DNA of 27,238 nucleotides from a virus: positions 1 to 27,238 of the IMG/VR virus record IMGVR_UViG_3300038701_001736. One strand, given 5' to 3'. Below the pieces are notes generated by a model, which searched no databases, was not told where the DNA came from, and saw only the letters and a list, made by a program, of their open reading frames with translations. This document shows positions 1 to 8,182 of this stretch, piece after piece. Made by a program: the position numbers and the translations under genes. The first letter of the stretch is position 1. Every line of letters starts with the position of its first letter.

Positions 1-226
1 CGACCGCGGCATTCAGAGCCTCGCAGCGAAACCCGGAGGTGATCTGTAGCCAGACAGGGGTCTTGAGGGATGCGTTGAGGAAGTCGCGAAGGCCCTGCAG
101 CCGCTCAGCAACCGTGATGATGTTCGCCAGCTCGTCACGGGTCGGGACGTTCTTGATGCCCAGCTCGTCAGCCGTATCGGATGCCGTGAACTCGGCGAGC
201 GTGAAATTGGCGGTGAGCTTAGTCAT
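1..226 (-). CDS. M15-family peptidase endolysin, N-terminal part (cut by window edge)
   Basis: The 75 visible residues read MTKLTANFTLAEFTASDTAD at the N terminus and end in ITSGFRCEALNAAV. The N-terminal 'FTLxEFTxSDTAxxLGIxNxP' pattern and the 'ITSGFRCxxLNxAV' block are typical of phage peptidase M15_3 (D-Ala-D-Ala carboxypeptidase/L-Ala-D-Glu endopeptidase type) lysins, which cleave peptidoglycan cross-links. The zinc-binding SQH..G.A.D part lies beyond the left edge, so catalytic competence cannot be checked. The ATG overlaps the TAA of the upstream holin-like gene by 8 nt (ATGACTAA), so translation is probably coupled. As the last visible gene of the late operon, next to two membrane proteins, it fits the lysis cassette. 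Confidence 0.82.
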   Translation of the reverse strand, partial: MTKLTANFTLAEFTASDTADELGIKNVPTRDELANIITVAERLQGLRDFLNASLKTPVWLQITSGFRCEALNAAV

Positions 227-437
227 TGCCGGCGCCCTTCCAGATCCGCAGCCATTCCGTAAGCTGGCCCTTGTCGATTATGCCGCGCATGAAATAGAGC
301 GCGCCGCCAGCGACTAGCAGGGCCACCAGCGCGCCGACCGCGCCTTCCGGCGGCACCTTGCTTGTCACCCAGAGCAGACAGACGATGACCGCGGCGCTGA
401 AAAGCGGGCGCTGCCAGGTGCGGGCCTGATCAATCAT
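219..437 (-). CDS. Holin-like small membrane protein (72 aa, two TM segments)
   Basis: This short protein has two hydrophobic stretches, about residues 11-28 (PLFSAAVIVCLLWVTSKV) and 32-52 (GAVGALVALLVAGGALYFMRG), followed by a charged C-terminal tail. Two short TM helices, small size and position directly before a peptidoglycan peptidase fit a class II holin that permeabilises the inner membrane at lysis. I recognise the topology, not a named family. The frame is open further upstream, but the ATG at 437 is preferred because it gives an 8-nt overlap (ATGATTGA) with the preceding gene, the same arrangement as its neighbours. It could instead be an accessory membrane protein if another holin lies outside the window. 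Confidence 0.65.
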   Translation of the reverse strand: MIDQARTWQRPLFSAAVIVCLLWVTSKVPPEGAVGALVALLVAGGALYFMRGIIDKGQLTEWLRIWKGAGND

Positions 438-711
438 TGGGTCGCTCCTGTCTGCGTTCGATACGGTTGATCGCCTCCACCATGAAGACGGTTCGCTCAT
501 CCATCCGGCCGACCGTCTCCTGCATTGATGTGAAGCTGGCCGAATTGCGGATAGCGATGGCTTCGATCCGGGCAATATCGCGGTCTTGCTCTTCGTTTTT
601 CGCTTGCATCAGGAACCACTGCCCGACGAGGCCCGAACAAATCGCCACGGTCGTCAAGATATGGCCGACCGTGACTTCTCGCTTGACTGTCCAATGGTTG
701 GTTTCAGCCAT
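430..711 (-). CDS. Single-TM coiled-coil membrane protein of the lysis cassette (93 aa)
   Basis: The protein has a short charged N terminus, one TM helix at about residues 15-33 (VGHILTTVAICSGLVGQWFL), then a charged, heptad-like helical C-terminal region (NEEQDRDIARIEAIAIRN and onward). This topology resembles inner-membrane spanins or small accessory phage membrane proteins encoded beside holin and endolysin. No outer-membrane lipoprotein partner is seen in the window. An ATG further upstream exists in this frame, but the ATG at 711 has an AAGGA site 6 nt away and overlaps the preceding stop by 8 nt (ATGGCTGA). The spanin role is inferred; holin or antiholin are alternatives. Confidence 0.6.
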   Translation of the reverse strand: MAETNHWTVKREVTVGHILTTVAICSGLVGQWFLMQAKNEEQDRDIARIEAIAIRNSASFTSMQETVGRMDERTVFMVEAINRIERRQERPND

Positions 712-916
712 CAGGATTCCTTTCGGGCATGAAAAAGCCGCCCTCAGTGCGGATGCGCAGCGGATAGGTGCCGGGCGGTATGCACGACGCACGGCGCTCA
801 TTGTCGCGCCAAGCAGGCTCCAGCGTGTAGGCCATATGCTTTGGGCCGGGATGCCAATGCAGCTCGCTCAGCGTTGCCTTGCCGTCATCGTCGCGGCGGA
901 TCAGCTTGACGTCCAT
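704..916 (-). CDS. Short DUF5675-like protein (70 aa)
   Basis: The sequence MDVKLIRRDDDGKATLSELH, a TLE-P motif (YTLEPAWRDNERRASCIPPG) and a TYPLRI strand match the N-terminal half of the DUF5675 fold found in phage lysis regions, as I recall the family. Full DUF5675 proteins usually run past 100 residues and carry an IHxGN...GCI block. Here the protein stops at residue 70 in PERNPDG, so that half is missing. A strong AAAGGGGG ribosome site precedes the ATG at 916. It is the first gene after the tail fiber, 36 nt from its stop. It may be a natural short form or a degraded copy. Confidence 0.55.
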   Translation of the reverse strand: MDVKLIRRDDDGKATLSELHWHPGPKHMAYTLEPAWRDNERRASCIPPGTYPLRIRTEGGFFMPERNPDG

Positions 917-952
917 ATAGTCCCCCTTTCCAGCCTAGCGGTCAAAAATTGA

Positions 953-3900
953 TCAAGTTGCGATACTCGGCTTGAGGTCACGCATCGTGGCCAAAATCAC
1001 GTCGATTTTGTCGCTGATCGCCTGCACTTCAGCCTGAGTCGGGGGGTCGCTGATCGTCTGATTGAGGTCAGCGATGGCCGCGCCAAGACCGTCAATGACA
1101 GACGTTCCACTGATTTTCAGCGCGCCCGTGCGAATGTCCGCACCCGATGACGAGACGCGGACAATCTCAGCGCCGCCCGCTGCAATGTTGGCTTCGTTTG
1201 CTGTTCTTAAAAACAGACCCGTGTCCGAGTCCACAGTGCAAGTAAATGCGGGGGCGGCGGCGGTGCCGCGATTTCCCGACATAACTTGCGACGACGTAAC
1301 GCGAAGTCCTTCAGCGCCGCCAGTTGCAATGTTGGCTTCGTTTGTGGTGCGTGAATAAAATCCTGTATCATCATCGACTGAAAACGCCAGAGACGGCGAC
1401 GCGTTAGAGCCACGCGGAACAAGAAGTCGACCGCCAGTCGACACTTTGATGCCCGCCGCATCCATTACAAACACTTCGGCCCCGACAGCGACAAACGACA
1501 AGGAATCCCCTGAAAGAGAATTAAACCCGGTCGTCGGATTACCAGACAAGCGCAAGGCAAGGTCGCTAGAGGCGGAACGTTTTAATTCTATTGCGCCGGT
1601 TGTGGTGAGATTTCCGTCCTCATCGCTGTAAAGCACATTATTGCGCGTTGCATTAAACAAAGGCGTCCCTGAGTCGCGATTGGTGACGCCAAAGATTCGC
1701 ACTTGCCCGCCATGGTTATCAATGCGGAAGGTGGACGCCGGAGTTCCGCCTGCGCTTATACCGTCAATTAAAACATCGTCCGTCTCTACTCGATCAACCC
1801 CCGTTGCTACACCGTTTAAGTTCGCCGCTTCTGCGGCGCTTGCAATTTGGATGTTGTGTCCAGAATTACTCGGAGAAATGCCGCGAAATTGTGCAACGCG
1901 AATATTTTCACCCTGCACAAGTAGATTACTTCGAGACGATTCAGCGCCAGTGGCGCATCCTTCGTACACCGTCTGCTCCGCGCCGATCCATGAGTCATGA
2001 GCTGAATATCTTAGAGACGTTGTTCCAACGTTGCGGAAACTTTCATGCTCGATAATTCTGAACCTGTAAGGGATTTTGCTTGAATCTGCTGGGTGGCCCA
2101 AGGCAATACCATGGCCCCCATTGTCAGCCGTCAAAACCTTATACAAAACGCCCAGCCCCGGTCGCGCCCATGCGCCGCCGTATTGAGCCACCGCCCCGCT
2201 TACAGTGGTGGAAGCGGACTGTGTCAGCTCAACTTCTGTAGCGCTCGTTACGCTTGCAATTGTGGTTTCTAGGTCATACCCATTAGGCCCCGCGCCCTTC
2301 ACAAGAATACGAGCGCCTACATCGTCGGGGTCAGCAAATAACGCAGACGCAGATGTCAATGTAGCATCGCCTGACGTAATTGCCGCATCGGACACGGCCT
2401 GCCCGCCAAGCATGGTATGCACACGCCCCGTCGCCGTCCCTCGATCAATTAAGACGCCGTGATTGCCGTTATTGAGACAGCTCACCCGCTGGAAGTCGTG
2501 GCCGACACTATCGCCAATTACAGCAACCCCGTATCCGGGTTGCTGTATTACGCGAACATCGTGCAATAGCGGGTAAGAGATTTTTGAGGCGCTGTCAGCG
2601 TCGTCAGGCGCTTCAAAATGAATGCCGTTGTCTGACGTCGACCCGTTGTTAGTCCGATTTGCGGTCGCCGTCACTTGAAGTTTCGCGACACGGAAGGGGG
2701 CGACAGTGACATGCAGTACGTGTCCGGCGGTGTGGTCCGCAACAATCGTCGTCCCGCCAATGTTGACGTTACCGGACTTGGACCCCGGCAACCCCTGCCC
2801 CTCAAGGATCACGTATCCAAAGCCGGTCGTTTGAATTACCGAGGATGTGTAATATTCGCGACGGGCTAGTAAGACCGTTGCGCCGCGTTGGCCTTCAGCT
2901 GCCACCCCCTCATTGGCTGACGCATAATCAAGCGCAGCCTGAATACCGTCTGTGTCGTCACTGTCACCCGGCTCGATAAACCAGTCAGCGTGAATTGGGC
3001 CGAGAACGACACGCTGCCATGCCCCCGATGCGCCGGTGTTGTCGCTATCAGGGGCAACCCAAATGCCTTGCTTGGTGTCTGCGGTCACGTTTGCGGACTG
3101 GTTGCCTGTTGTCCATCTGAAAAAGCCCCAGCGGTAATCATCGGTGACGCTGGCAATGTCGCCGTCGCCAAGGCCAGAAACGCTGCGAGCCGCAAGAGTG
3201 GCGATGGTGTCGGCCTGCCCGCCCGCCCAGATGCCAGAAATATTCTCATCAGCCGCCGCAAGCACATCGCCCGCGCCTGCCGGTGTGGCGAAAGTCAAAT
3301 CGCCCGCGCCGTCCGTTTTGAGATATTGGCCCGCCGAGCCGTCCGTGGTCGGAGCTGTGAAGGCGTCCGCGAAAGCTTGCAGGTTGGCGTCATAAGCCAG
3401 AACATCAGAGCCGACAGCAACGCCAAGGGATGTGCGCGCCGTGGCTCCGCTTTCCGTCACAAACTCAGAGCCATTGCCAATAATGACAGCGCCGTCAGAC
3501 GGGGTGAGGCCCGAGATGTCTTCCAAGTCGCCATCAAGCGAAAGCGTGTTGTCCGTAATTGCAAGGCCAGTGCCGAGAGACAGCCACTCTACTTGCGTAT
3601 CGCTGTCATCCCAGAACATGAGCCTGTCAGCGCCAGGGTCAGTTACGACACCCGAGAACGGTACCGCGCCAAGGGTGATGCTGGCAAAAGTCGGGGAGTC
3701 GGTTGTGTTAAGCGATTGGTCGCCAAGCTGGGACGGGTTGATGAAAAGATACGGCGTGATTGCTGAAGCGTCGATATTGTCTTGGCTGAAATACGTGGCC
3801 GACTCTGCACTGTTCTTCAAGATCAGCTTGTAGTCACCCAAAGATGAGTCCATCCACACAACAGCCCGGCCACCGCTGTCGCAAACCACCGGATTTGCGG

Positions 3901-4036
3901 CAGGAGTCCCGAGCCCGCTATCAGTGTATGTCGCCTGGTTTGTTGTCGTGCCAGCGGCATAAGTGAAAAGCTTTGCTCCAGACTGAACGGCACCGTTCAG
4001 GTCAGTTGCATATACAATGATGGGGGTCGCGACCAT
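953..4036 (-). CDS. Tail fiber / tailspike protein (1027 aa)
   Basis: The N-terminal ~90 residues (LFTYAAGTTTNQATYTDSGL, then NPVVCDSGGRAVVW and DYKLIL) form the virion-attachment-type domain common in phage tail proteins. Residues ~95-300 hold fiber-type repeats (LGVAVGSDVLAYDANLQAFA; SAGQYLKTDGAGDLTFAT). From ~355 to ~720 there is a right-handed beta-helix-like region that begins DDTDGIQAALDYA, as in pectate-lyase-fold spikes that bind or degrade surface glycans. Residues ~850-980 hold three related ~48-residue repeats (DDDTGFYSRTTNEANIATGG). The last ~35 residues are a predicted coiled-coil trimeriser. A family assignment of depolymerase activity is not possible from sequence alone. The start has AAGG 7-8 nt upstream. 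Confidence 0.85.
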   Translation of the reverse strand: MVATPIIVYATDLNGAVQSGAKLFTYAAGTTTNQATYTDSGLGTPAANPVVCDSGGRAVVWMDSSLGDYKLILKNSAESATYFSQDNIDASAITPYLFINPSQLGDQSLNTTDSPTFASITLGAVPFSGVVTDPGADRLMFWDDSDTQVEWLSLGTGLAITDNTLSLDGDLEDISGLTPSDGAVIIGNGSEFVTESGATARTSLGVAVGSDVLAYDANLQAFADAFTAPTTDGSAGQYLKTDGAGDLTFATPAGAGDVLAAADENISGIWAGGQADTIATLAARSVSGLGDGDIASVTDDYRWGFFRWTTGNQSANVTADTKQGIWVAPDSDNTGASGAWQRVVLGPIHADWFIEPGDSDDTDGIQAALDYASANEGVAAEGQRGATVLLARREYYTSSVIQTTGFGYVILEGQGLPGSKSGNVNIGGTTIVADHTAGHVLHVTVAPFRVAKLQVTATANRTNNGSTSDNGIHFEAPDDADSASKISYPLLHDVRVIQQPGYGVAVIGDSVGHDFQRVSCLNNGNHGVLIDRGTATGRVHTMLGGQAVSDAAITSGDATLTSASALFADPDDVGARILVKGAGPNGYDLETTIASVTSATEVELTQSASTTVSGAVAQYGGAWARPGLGVLYKVLTADNGGHGIALGHPADSSKIPYRFRIIEHESFRNVGTTSLRYSAHDSWIGAEQTVYEGCATGAESSRSNLLVQGENIRVAQFRGISPSNSGHNIQIASAAEAANLNGVATGVDRVETDDVLIDGISAGGTPASTFRIDNHGGQVRIFGVTNRDSGTPLFNATRNNVLYSDEDGNLTTTGAIELKRSASSDLALRLSGNPTTGFNSLSGDSLSFVAVGAEVFVMDAAGIKVSTGGRLLVPRGSNASPSLAFSVDDDTGFYSRTTNEANIATGGAEGLRVTSSQVMSGNRGTAAAPAFTCTVDSDTGLFLRTANEANIAAGGAEIVRVSSSGADIRTGALKISGTSVIDGLGAAIADLNQTISDPPTQAEVQAISDKIDVILATMRDLKPSIAT
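1168..1344 (-). repeat. Direct repeat inside the tail-fiber gene (two 33-bp copies, 144 bp apart)
   Basis: Positions 1168-1200 and 1312-1344 are nearly identical, differing at two bases within the Gly-Gly-Ala codons. They encode the NEANIA(A/T)GGAE core of adjacent repeat units. The spacing of 144 bp equals exactly 48 codons, so the frame is preserved and the gene could gain or lose whole units by recombination. A more diverged third unit lies further upstream in the gene (around residue 850). Confidence 0.85.
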
Positions 4037-4040
4037 TTTG

Positions 4041-6566
4041 CTACCTTAGACCAAGAGCGGAAAGACGAAGGCCAGTTGCCTCCATGTCTTCCTGTTGACG
4101 GCGAGCGGCTTGTGCTTCTCGCTCCATTTCATTCGGGTCTATCTCGTCAGGGCCAAGACCAATCATAGTCGCGACCAAGTAACGAGCGCGGTAACTATTT
4201 GGATCAGAACGCGCTAGCTCTCGAATGTACTGAACATTGTCTGGATTTGCAAATGCTCTGCCAATCTGCTCATAAGAAGCCTGAGTCTGAAAGCGGTGTT
4301 GAGCGCGAGAAACGCTACCAAGGCCACCGGCCAGATTTTGAAGGCCACCAGCTACACTTCGGCTGCGGCCCAGTTCTTCCGGGTTTGCAGATGTGCGGCT
4401 TGACCCACGGGCGGTTGTAGAGCGCATAACCCGCATGGCATTGCGAAACGCATCGAAGCGAACCCCCTCAGCCATTCCGGTGCCCTCATCCAGAGCGTTC
4501 ATCATCGTTCGGATTGCCGGGCCATCATTCGCAATGAGCGCAGTGTAAGCAGCTTGGCCAATATTGTTGACCTGTGCAGGGTTCGACGCGCGACGAACAA
4601 CCCTGTCCACGCGGCTTTGAATAAAAGCGTTCATGGCGTCTTCGGCAAGCTGAGGGTTCTCAGCGGCGATAATACGGAACCCACGGCGGAACCTTGGAAG
4701 GTTTGCCGTTTCAGACTGCCGACCAATAGTGTCCAGTACGTTTTGAGCGTCGCGGCGCGCTTGCGGGTCACTGATGCGGTTGAGCGTTTCCTGCACCGGG
4801 TCAACAAGCCTCTCGCTCATGCGGCGCGTGGCTGCCCTGGCGCGGCCAAGCTGTTGGTAGTTATTAGCAATCTCACCAGCAACCTCTTGACGAAGGCTGC
4901 CGAAAAGCCCGCTCCACTCAGGGCGTTGAGCGCGGCCTGTAGAGTTCGGCGTTGTAGCAGCATTGATCGCCCGATTGGTTTCACGCTCCCAGTCGTAAAG
5001 CTGACCAGCCGTGCTGATTAGGGGGCGCGTCTCAACGGCTTGTTCTAGCGCTTTAATTTCTTCTGGCGTGATGCGCGACCAATCATCACCCGCCGCCTCT
5101 AGCGCACGGCGCAGATCGTCCGGCTCCCCAGCTTCCGGCATTCGCAATTGAGCGCGAAGACGCAGGGCCATATTTCTGTCAGCCTGCACGTTGGCGTTGC
5201 TCGCAATATCCTCAAGTCGCTGGTCAAGATCGCGAACAAATCGGTCCCCGCTTTCACCAAGCGGCTGCTGCGCGCCCGCTTCAAACTCTGGACGCAATCT
5301 CTCACGAATAGCCGCGCGCCTGCGGGCAACAATATTGCCACCGACACGCTGCAAATCCGCGCCCACGTCACTGGACCGTACGGGTCCGGCTAGTCGATTG
5401 AGCGCATCGCCCACGCTTCCCGTAATCGGATCACCGGCAAAATCAGGCTCAACAATTCGGCCCGCCTCCATCCCGCGCATGGGTCGCCCGCCGACGCCTT
5501 GGCGGCGAACAAGCTGAGCCAGCGCCCGGAACTCACCAACATCAACGCCAAGCTCGTCAGCCGCCTCAATAATAGCCTCATCCGCACCAATCGTTATGCC
5601 CATGCCCCGGCTGCGCTGTGCGATTTCGTCGGCCCGCTGATACACTTCGTCAGGGATAGTCTGCACGTTGCTACGAATGGCCTGACGCGCGTTTGTGTTC
5701 GACATCAGGGTTCGGCCAGCGGCAAGGCCGGAAATCAAACCGGCGATGGCGGGCGCTCCTGGAATCAAATTTATCTGATCCGACTCCATTACGGCTTGCG
5801 AGCCGGTAGCGGCGGCAGCGCCCGTGCCGACCTCCTCTGCAATTTCTCGGCCCAAGTTTGCGGTCGAACCGCGCTGAGTGGCGCGCGGCAACATTCGGTC
5901 GCCAGCCATTCCAGCAAGGCGGGACGCGCCTTTGCGACCAACGCCATAAACGGCGCCCTGAGATGCGACCTCGCCAATGACATTAGCAAAGCGGCCCGGC
6001 ATGGTGGACGGTCGGTATGGATCTTCTGCCAAAACGCCAGCGCCCCGCAGTCGAGAGATTGTCTCGTCTCGCGTCTCAAACGGGTCGTTATAGTCGCCGC
6101 TGTAAAGCCCGTCCTCGTAATAAAATGGATTGACGCGGCCAATGAGGTTGAGAGGTTGCGTGGCCAAATTCGGGATAGTGTTCAGGCCGACCCATGCGCC
6201 AGACGCGCCAGAACGCAAAGTGTCTTCGCCCGTCTCCATCGCGCGCCGCATTCCAGCTTGCGACTCCGGCACCATCTCATATGTTCCAGACTGCGGATCA
6301 TAAACCTGTTCATAGGGCTCGAACGCCGAATACTGAGGTATCTCGGAGTTTGGAATATAAGGGTCTTCCATTTGCTCTGGAGGCACGCCTTGGTCGCCAG
6401 CCGGTGTCGTCACGCGGCGAGCGCCTTGCGTCACCCAATCAGGGACAGATGGGCGCTCTTGCGCTTCTACAGCGTCACTCTCGACACGACGCGCACCCTG
6501 CGTCACCCAGTCAGGGGCTTCCTGAGAGGCTTTGCTGCGCGATGCTTTTCTCTTGGGAGCCCTCAT
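4041..6566 (-). CDS. Large internal virion / DNA-ejection protein (841 aa)
   Basis: This is a large, mostly helical, Ala/Arg/Glu-rich protein in the slot where P22-type phages carry their largest ejection protein, immediately before the tail fiber. The N terminus is basic (MRAPKRKASRSK), followed by two copies of PDWVTQGARRV (about residues 18-28 and 42-52). A Gly/Ala-rich hydrophobic segment sits near residues 245-295 (GTGAAAATGSQAVMESD; LIPGAPAIAGLISGLAAGRT) and could contact the membrane during ejection. The remainder looks like long amphipathic helices. No lytic transglycosylase motif is visible. The assignment rests on size, composition and gene order, not a recognised domain. Confidence 0.6.
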   Translation of the reverse strand: MRAPKRKASRSKASQEAPDWVTQGARRVESDAVEAQERPSVPDWVTQGARRVTTPAGDQGVPPEQMEDPYIPNSEIPQYSAFEPYEQVYDPQSGTYEMVPESQAGMRRAMETGEDTLRSGASGAWVGLNTIPNLATQPLNLIGRVNPFYYEDGLYSGDYNDPFETRDETISRLRGAGVLAEDPYRPSTMPGRFANVIGEVASQGAVYGVGRKGASRLAGMAGDRMLPRATQRGSTANLGREIAEEVGTGAAAATGSQAVMESDQINLIPGAPAIAGLISGLAAGRTLMSNTNARQAIRSNVQTIPDEVYQRADEIAQRSRGMGITIGADEAIIEAADELGVDVGEFRALAQLVRRQGVGGRPMRGMEAGRIVEPDFAGDPITGSVGDALNRLAGPVRSSDVGADLQRVGGNIVARRRAAIRERLRPEFEAGAQQPLGESGDRFVRDLDQRLEDIASNANVQADRNMALRLRAQLRMPEAGEPDDLRRALEAAGDDWSRITPEEIKALEQAVETRPLISTAGQLYDWERETNRAINAATTPNSTGRAQRPEWSGLFGSLRQEVAGEIANNYQQLGRARAATRRMSERLVDPVQETLNRISDPQARRDAQNVLDTIGRQSETANLPRFRRGFRIIAAENPQLAEDAMNAFIQSRVDRVVRRASNPAQVNNIGQAAYTALIANDGPAIRTMMNALDEGTGMAEGVRFDAFRNAMRVMRSTTARGSSRTSANPEELGRSRSVAGGLQNLAGGLGSVSRAQHRFQTQASYEQIGRAFANPDNVQYIRELARSDPNSYRARYLVATMIGLGPDEIDPNEMEREAQAARRQQEDMEATGLRLSALGLR

Positions 6567-6572
6567 GGGTGA

Positions 6573-8180
6573 CTACCCCTCAATTTGGTAGGTTTGGCCG
6601 TTGTAGCGGAACCAATCGCCTTGTGACAGGGCTTCGCGTTGATCAGGGCGATAAATGGGTATCGGGTTCGACCGGGAAGCAAACTCTTGGCCATACATTT
6701 GCCGGTACAAATCGGGATTGTTCACGCCGACAAACAATTGACGGGTCTCGTCCTCCCGGCGAAGGCCAGAGGCCACTCCGCGAAGGTTTTCCAGAAGAAG
6801 CTCGGGCGACTGATTTGAAGACAGAGAGCCATCAAGCGACGCCAGCAAATCCAATTCGCGCTGAGTGATTTGACCATAGCCCGTGCCCCTGTTGCCGGTG
6901 GCCACTGCTCTTTCGCGGGCTTGGTTGATTTGGTCAGAGGTAACAAAGCCCCGCAAAGCGATAAGCTCCTGAGCGACGTTCTCAGGAATAGAGCCTGTCG
7001 TCATGAGGTCAGCAATTGACGAGTCCGTTGCGCCGCCAAAAGACGCCAACACAGCCTGTATCGAGCCGACCGACTCAGGGTTCGCCTCAATTGTCTCAAT
7101 GAGGCGGTTTAGACGGTATGCTTGTCGCATCATCACATCGGATTGGGCCAAGTAGGCGTCTGGATTGGGGATAGCCCCAACCTCCGTGGCTCGGTCGCCA
7201 ACCTCTACAGGCCGACCATCAGAACCGCGCTGCCACACCTTGCCCTCGTCAAGCTGGGCCTCACGAATTTCATCAAGATCCATATACTCATACCCAGGAA
7301 TCTCGGCTTCCGTCGCAACACCTGTGAATGTAGCATTACCCGCATCGTCGATTATGACGCGCTCAATATTACCCGTTTCAGGATTGCGGCCAGACGTCAG
7401 GCGAGGGCGAGCGGAAGAACCACCAGACGTGCCGCCAGAAGAACCGGAGCGGGGCCGCGCGATAAGCTCGTATTCGTTGGTCAGGACGTTTCTTTGTGCG
7501 GGGCCAAGGTTTTCATTATAAGGGTAGGATGGATCGCCATAATTCACCGTTTCATAGCGAGTTTGAGTGCCGGTATTGATATTCACACCAGAACCCGGCT
7601 CCGGCGCGCGGACACCAGTGCTTTCTATCGTTCCGGCGGCTGGGTTAAAGCGACCGATATAGCGGTTGTTATCCTCGCCAAGCATAAGCTCGCTTTGATA
7701 GCTAATTTCGCGCGGCTGAGCGCCAAGGCCCACAGCATATTGTGCAAGCTGGTCATTTGACAGGCTGGCAAGCTCTGCGCCTCGTTGCTCAATATCTTGT
7801 GCAAATTGGGGAAAGCGCGAGGCCAGTCCCATAGTCGTTACCGCAATGAGCTGCGTCCGCTCTGCATCGTCCTCGACCTCAGAGGCACGCAAGAGGGCCG
7901 GGGCAGCCAAGTCCTGCATCTCACGGTACATTTCCTGCCTTTCGGCCTCTTGCGCTGACTGAGCCGCCGCCCGCGCATCGATCCGGTCGCGGATTTGCAT
8001 ACCCGCGTCAAGCTCACCCTCTTGGAGAGCGTATGCAGCGGCTTTGTCGTCATTCCCAGCGGACAGAAGCCCGCCAATGTCTTGAGCTGTGCGCCGAGCG
8101 CGACCAGCCTCAAAATCTTGGCGAATACGGTCTTGAGCGCCCATCGCTGCGTTCACGAGTCCTGTATAAACTTGAGGCAT
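6573..8180 (-). CDS. Internal virion / DNA-ejection protein (535 aa)
   Basis: The N-terminal ~130 residues are helical and highly charged (AMGAQDRIRQDFEAGRAR; AGMQIRDRIDARAAAQSAQE). A Ser/Gly-rich linker lies at about 240-255 (RSGSSGGTSGGSSARPR), followed by a second mixed helical domain (~300-500). The C terminus ends in WFRYNGQTYQIEG, which resembles the short basic/aromatic tail I associate with phage ejection proteins of this class. It sits between a gp7-like transfer protein and a very large ejection protein, matching the P22 trio order. The start follows the upstream TAG by 2 nt and the SD is weak, suggesting coupled translation. The exact P22 equivalent cannot be assigned. Confidence 0.6.
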   Translation of the reverse strand: MPQVYTGLVNAAMGAQDRIRQDFEAGRARRTAQDIGGLLSAGNDDKAAAYALQEGELDAGMQIRDRIDARAAAQSAQEAERQEMYREMQDLAAPALLRASEVEDDAERTQLIAVTTMGLASRFPQFAQDIEQRGAELASLSNDQLAQYAVGLGAQPREISYQSELMLGEDNNRYIGRFNPAAGTIESTGVRAPEPGSGVNINTGTQTRYETVNYGDPSYPYNENLGPAQRNVLTNEYELIARPRSGSSGGTSGGSSARPRLTSGRNPETGNIERVIIDDAGNATFTGVATEAEIPGYEYMDLDEIREAQLDEGKVWQRGSDGRPVEVGDRATEVGAIPNPDAYLAQSDVMMRQAYRLNRLIETIEANPESVGSIQAVLASFGGATDSSIADLMTTGSIPENVAQELIALRGFVTSDQINQARERAVATGNRGTGYGQITQRELDLLASLDGSLSSNQSPELLLENLRGVASGLRREDETRQLFVGVNNPDLYRQMYGQEFASRSNPIPIYRPDQREALSQGDWFRYNGQTYQIEG

Positions 8181-8182
8181 GA

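Noticed and set aside
2990-3766. Plus-strand open frame of 258 codons opposite the tail-fiber gene
   Set aside because: It is a shadow of the GC-rich fiber codons, Arg/Ala-rich, with no recognisable fold and no neighbours on that strand.
5499-6572. Long plus-strand open frame of 357 codons opposite the large ejection gene
   Set aside because: It lies antisense to a clear coding gene. Its composition is Arg/Ser/Ala-rich without domain character, and no ribosome site or operon context supports it.
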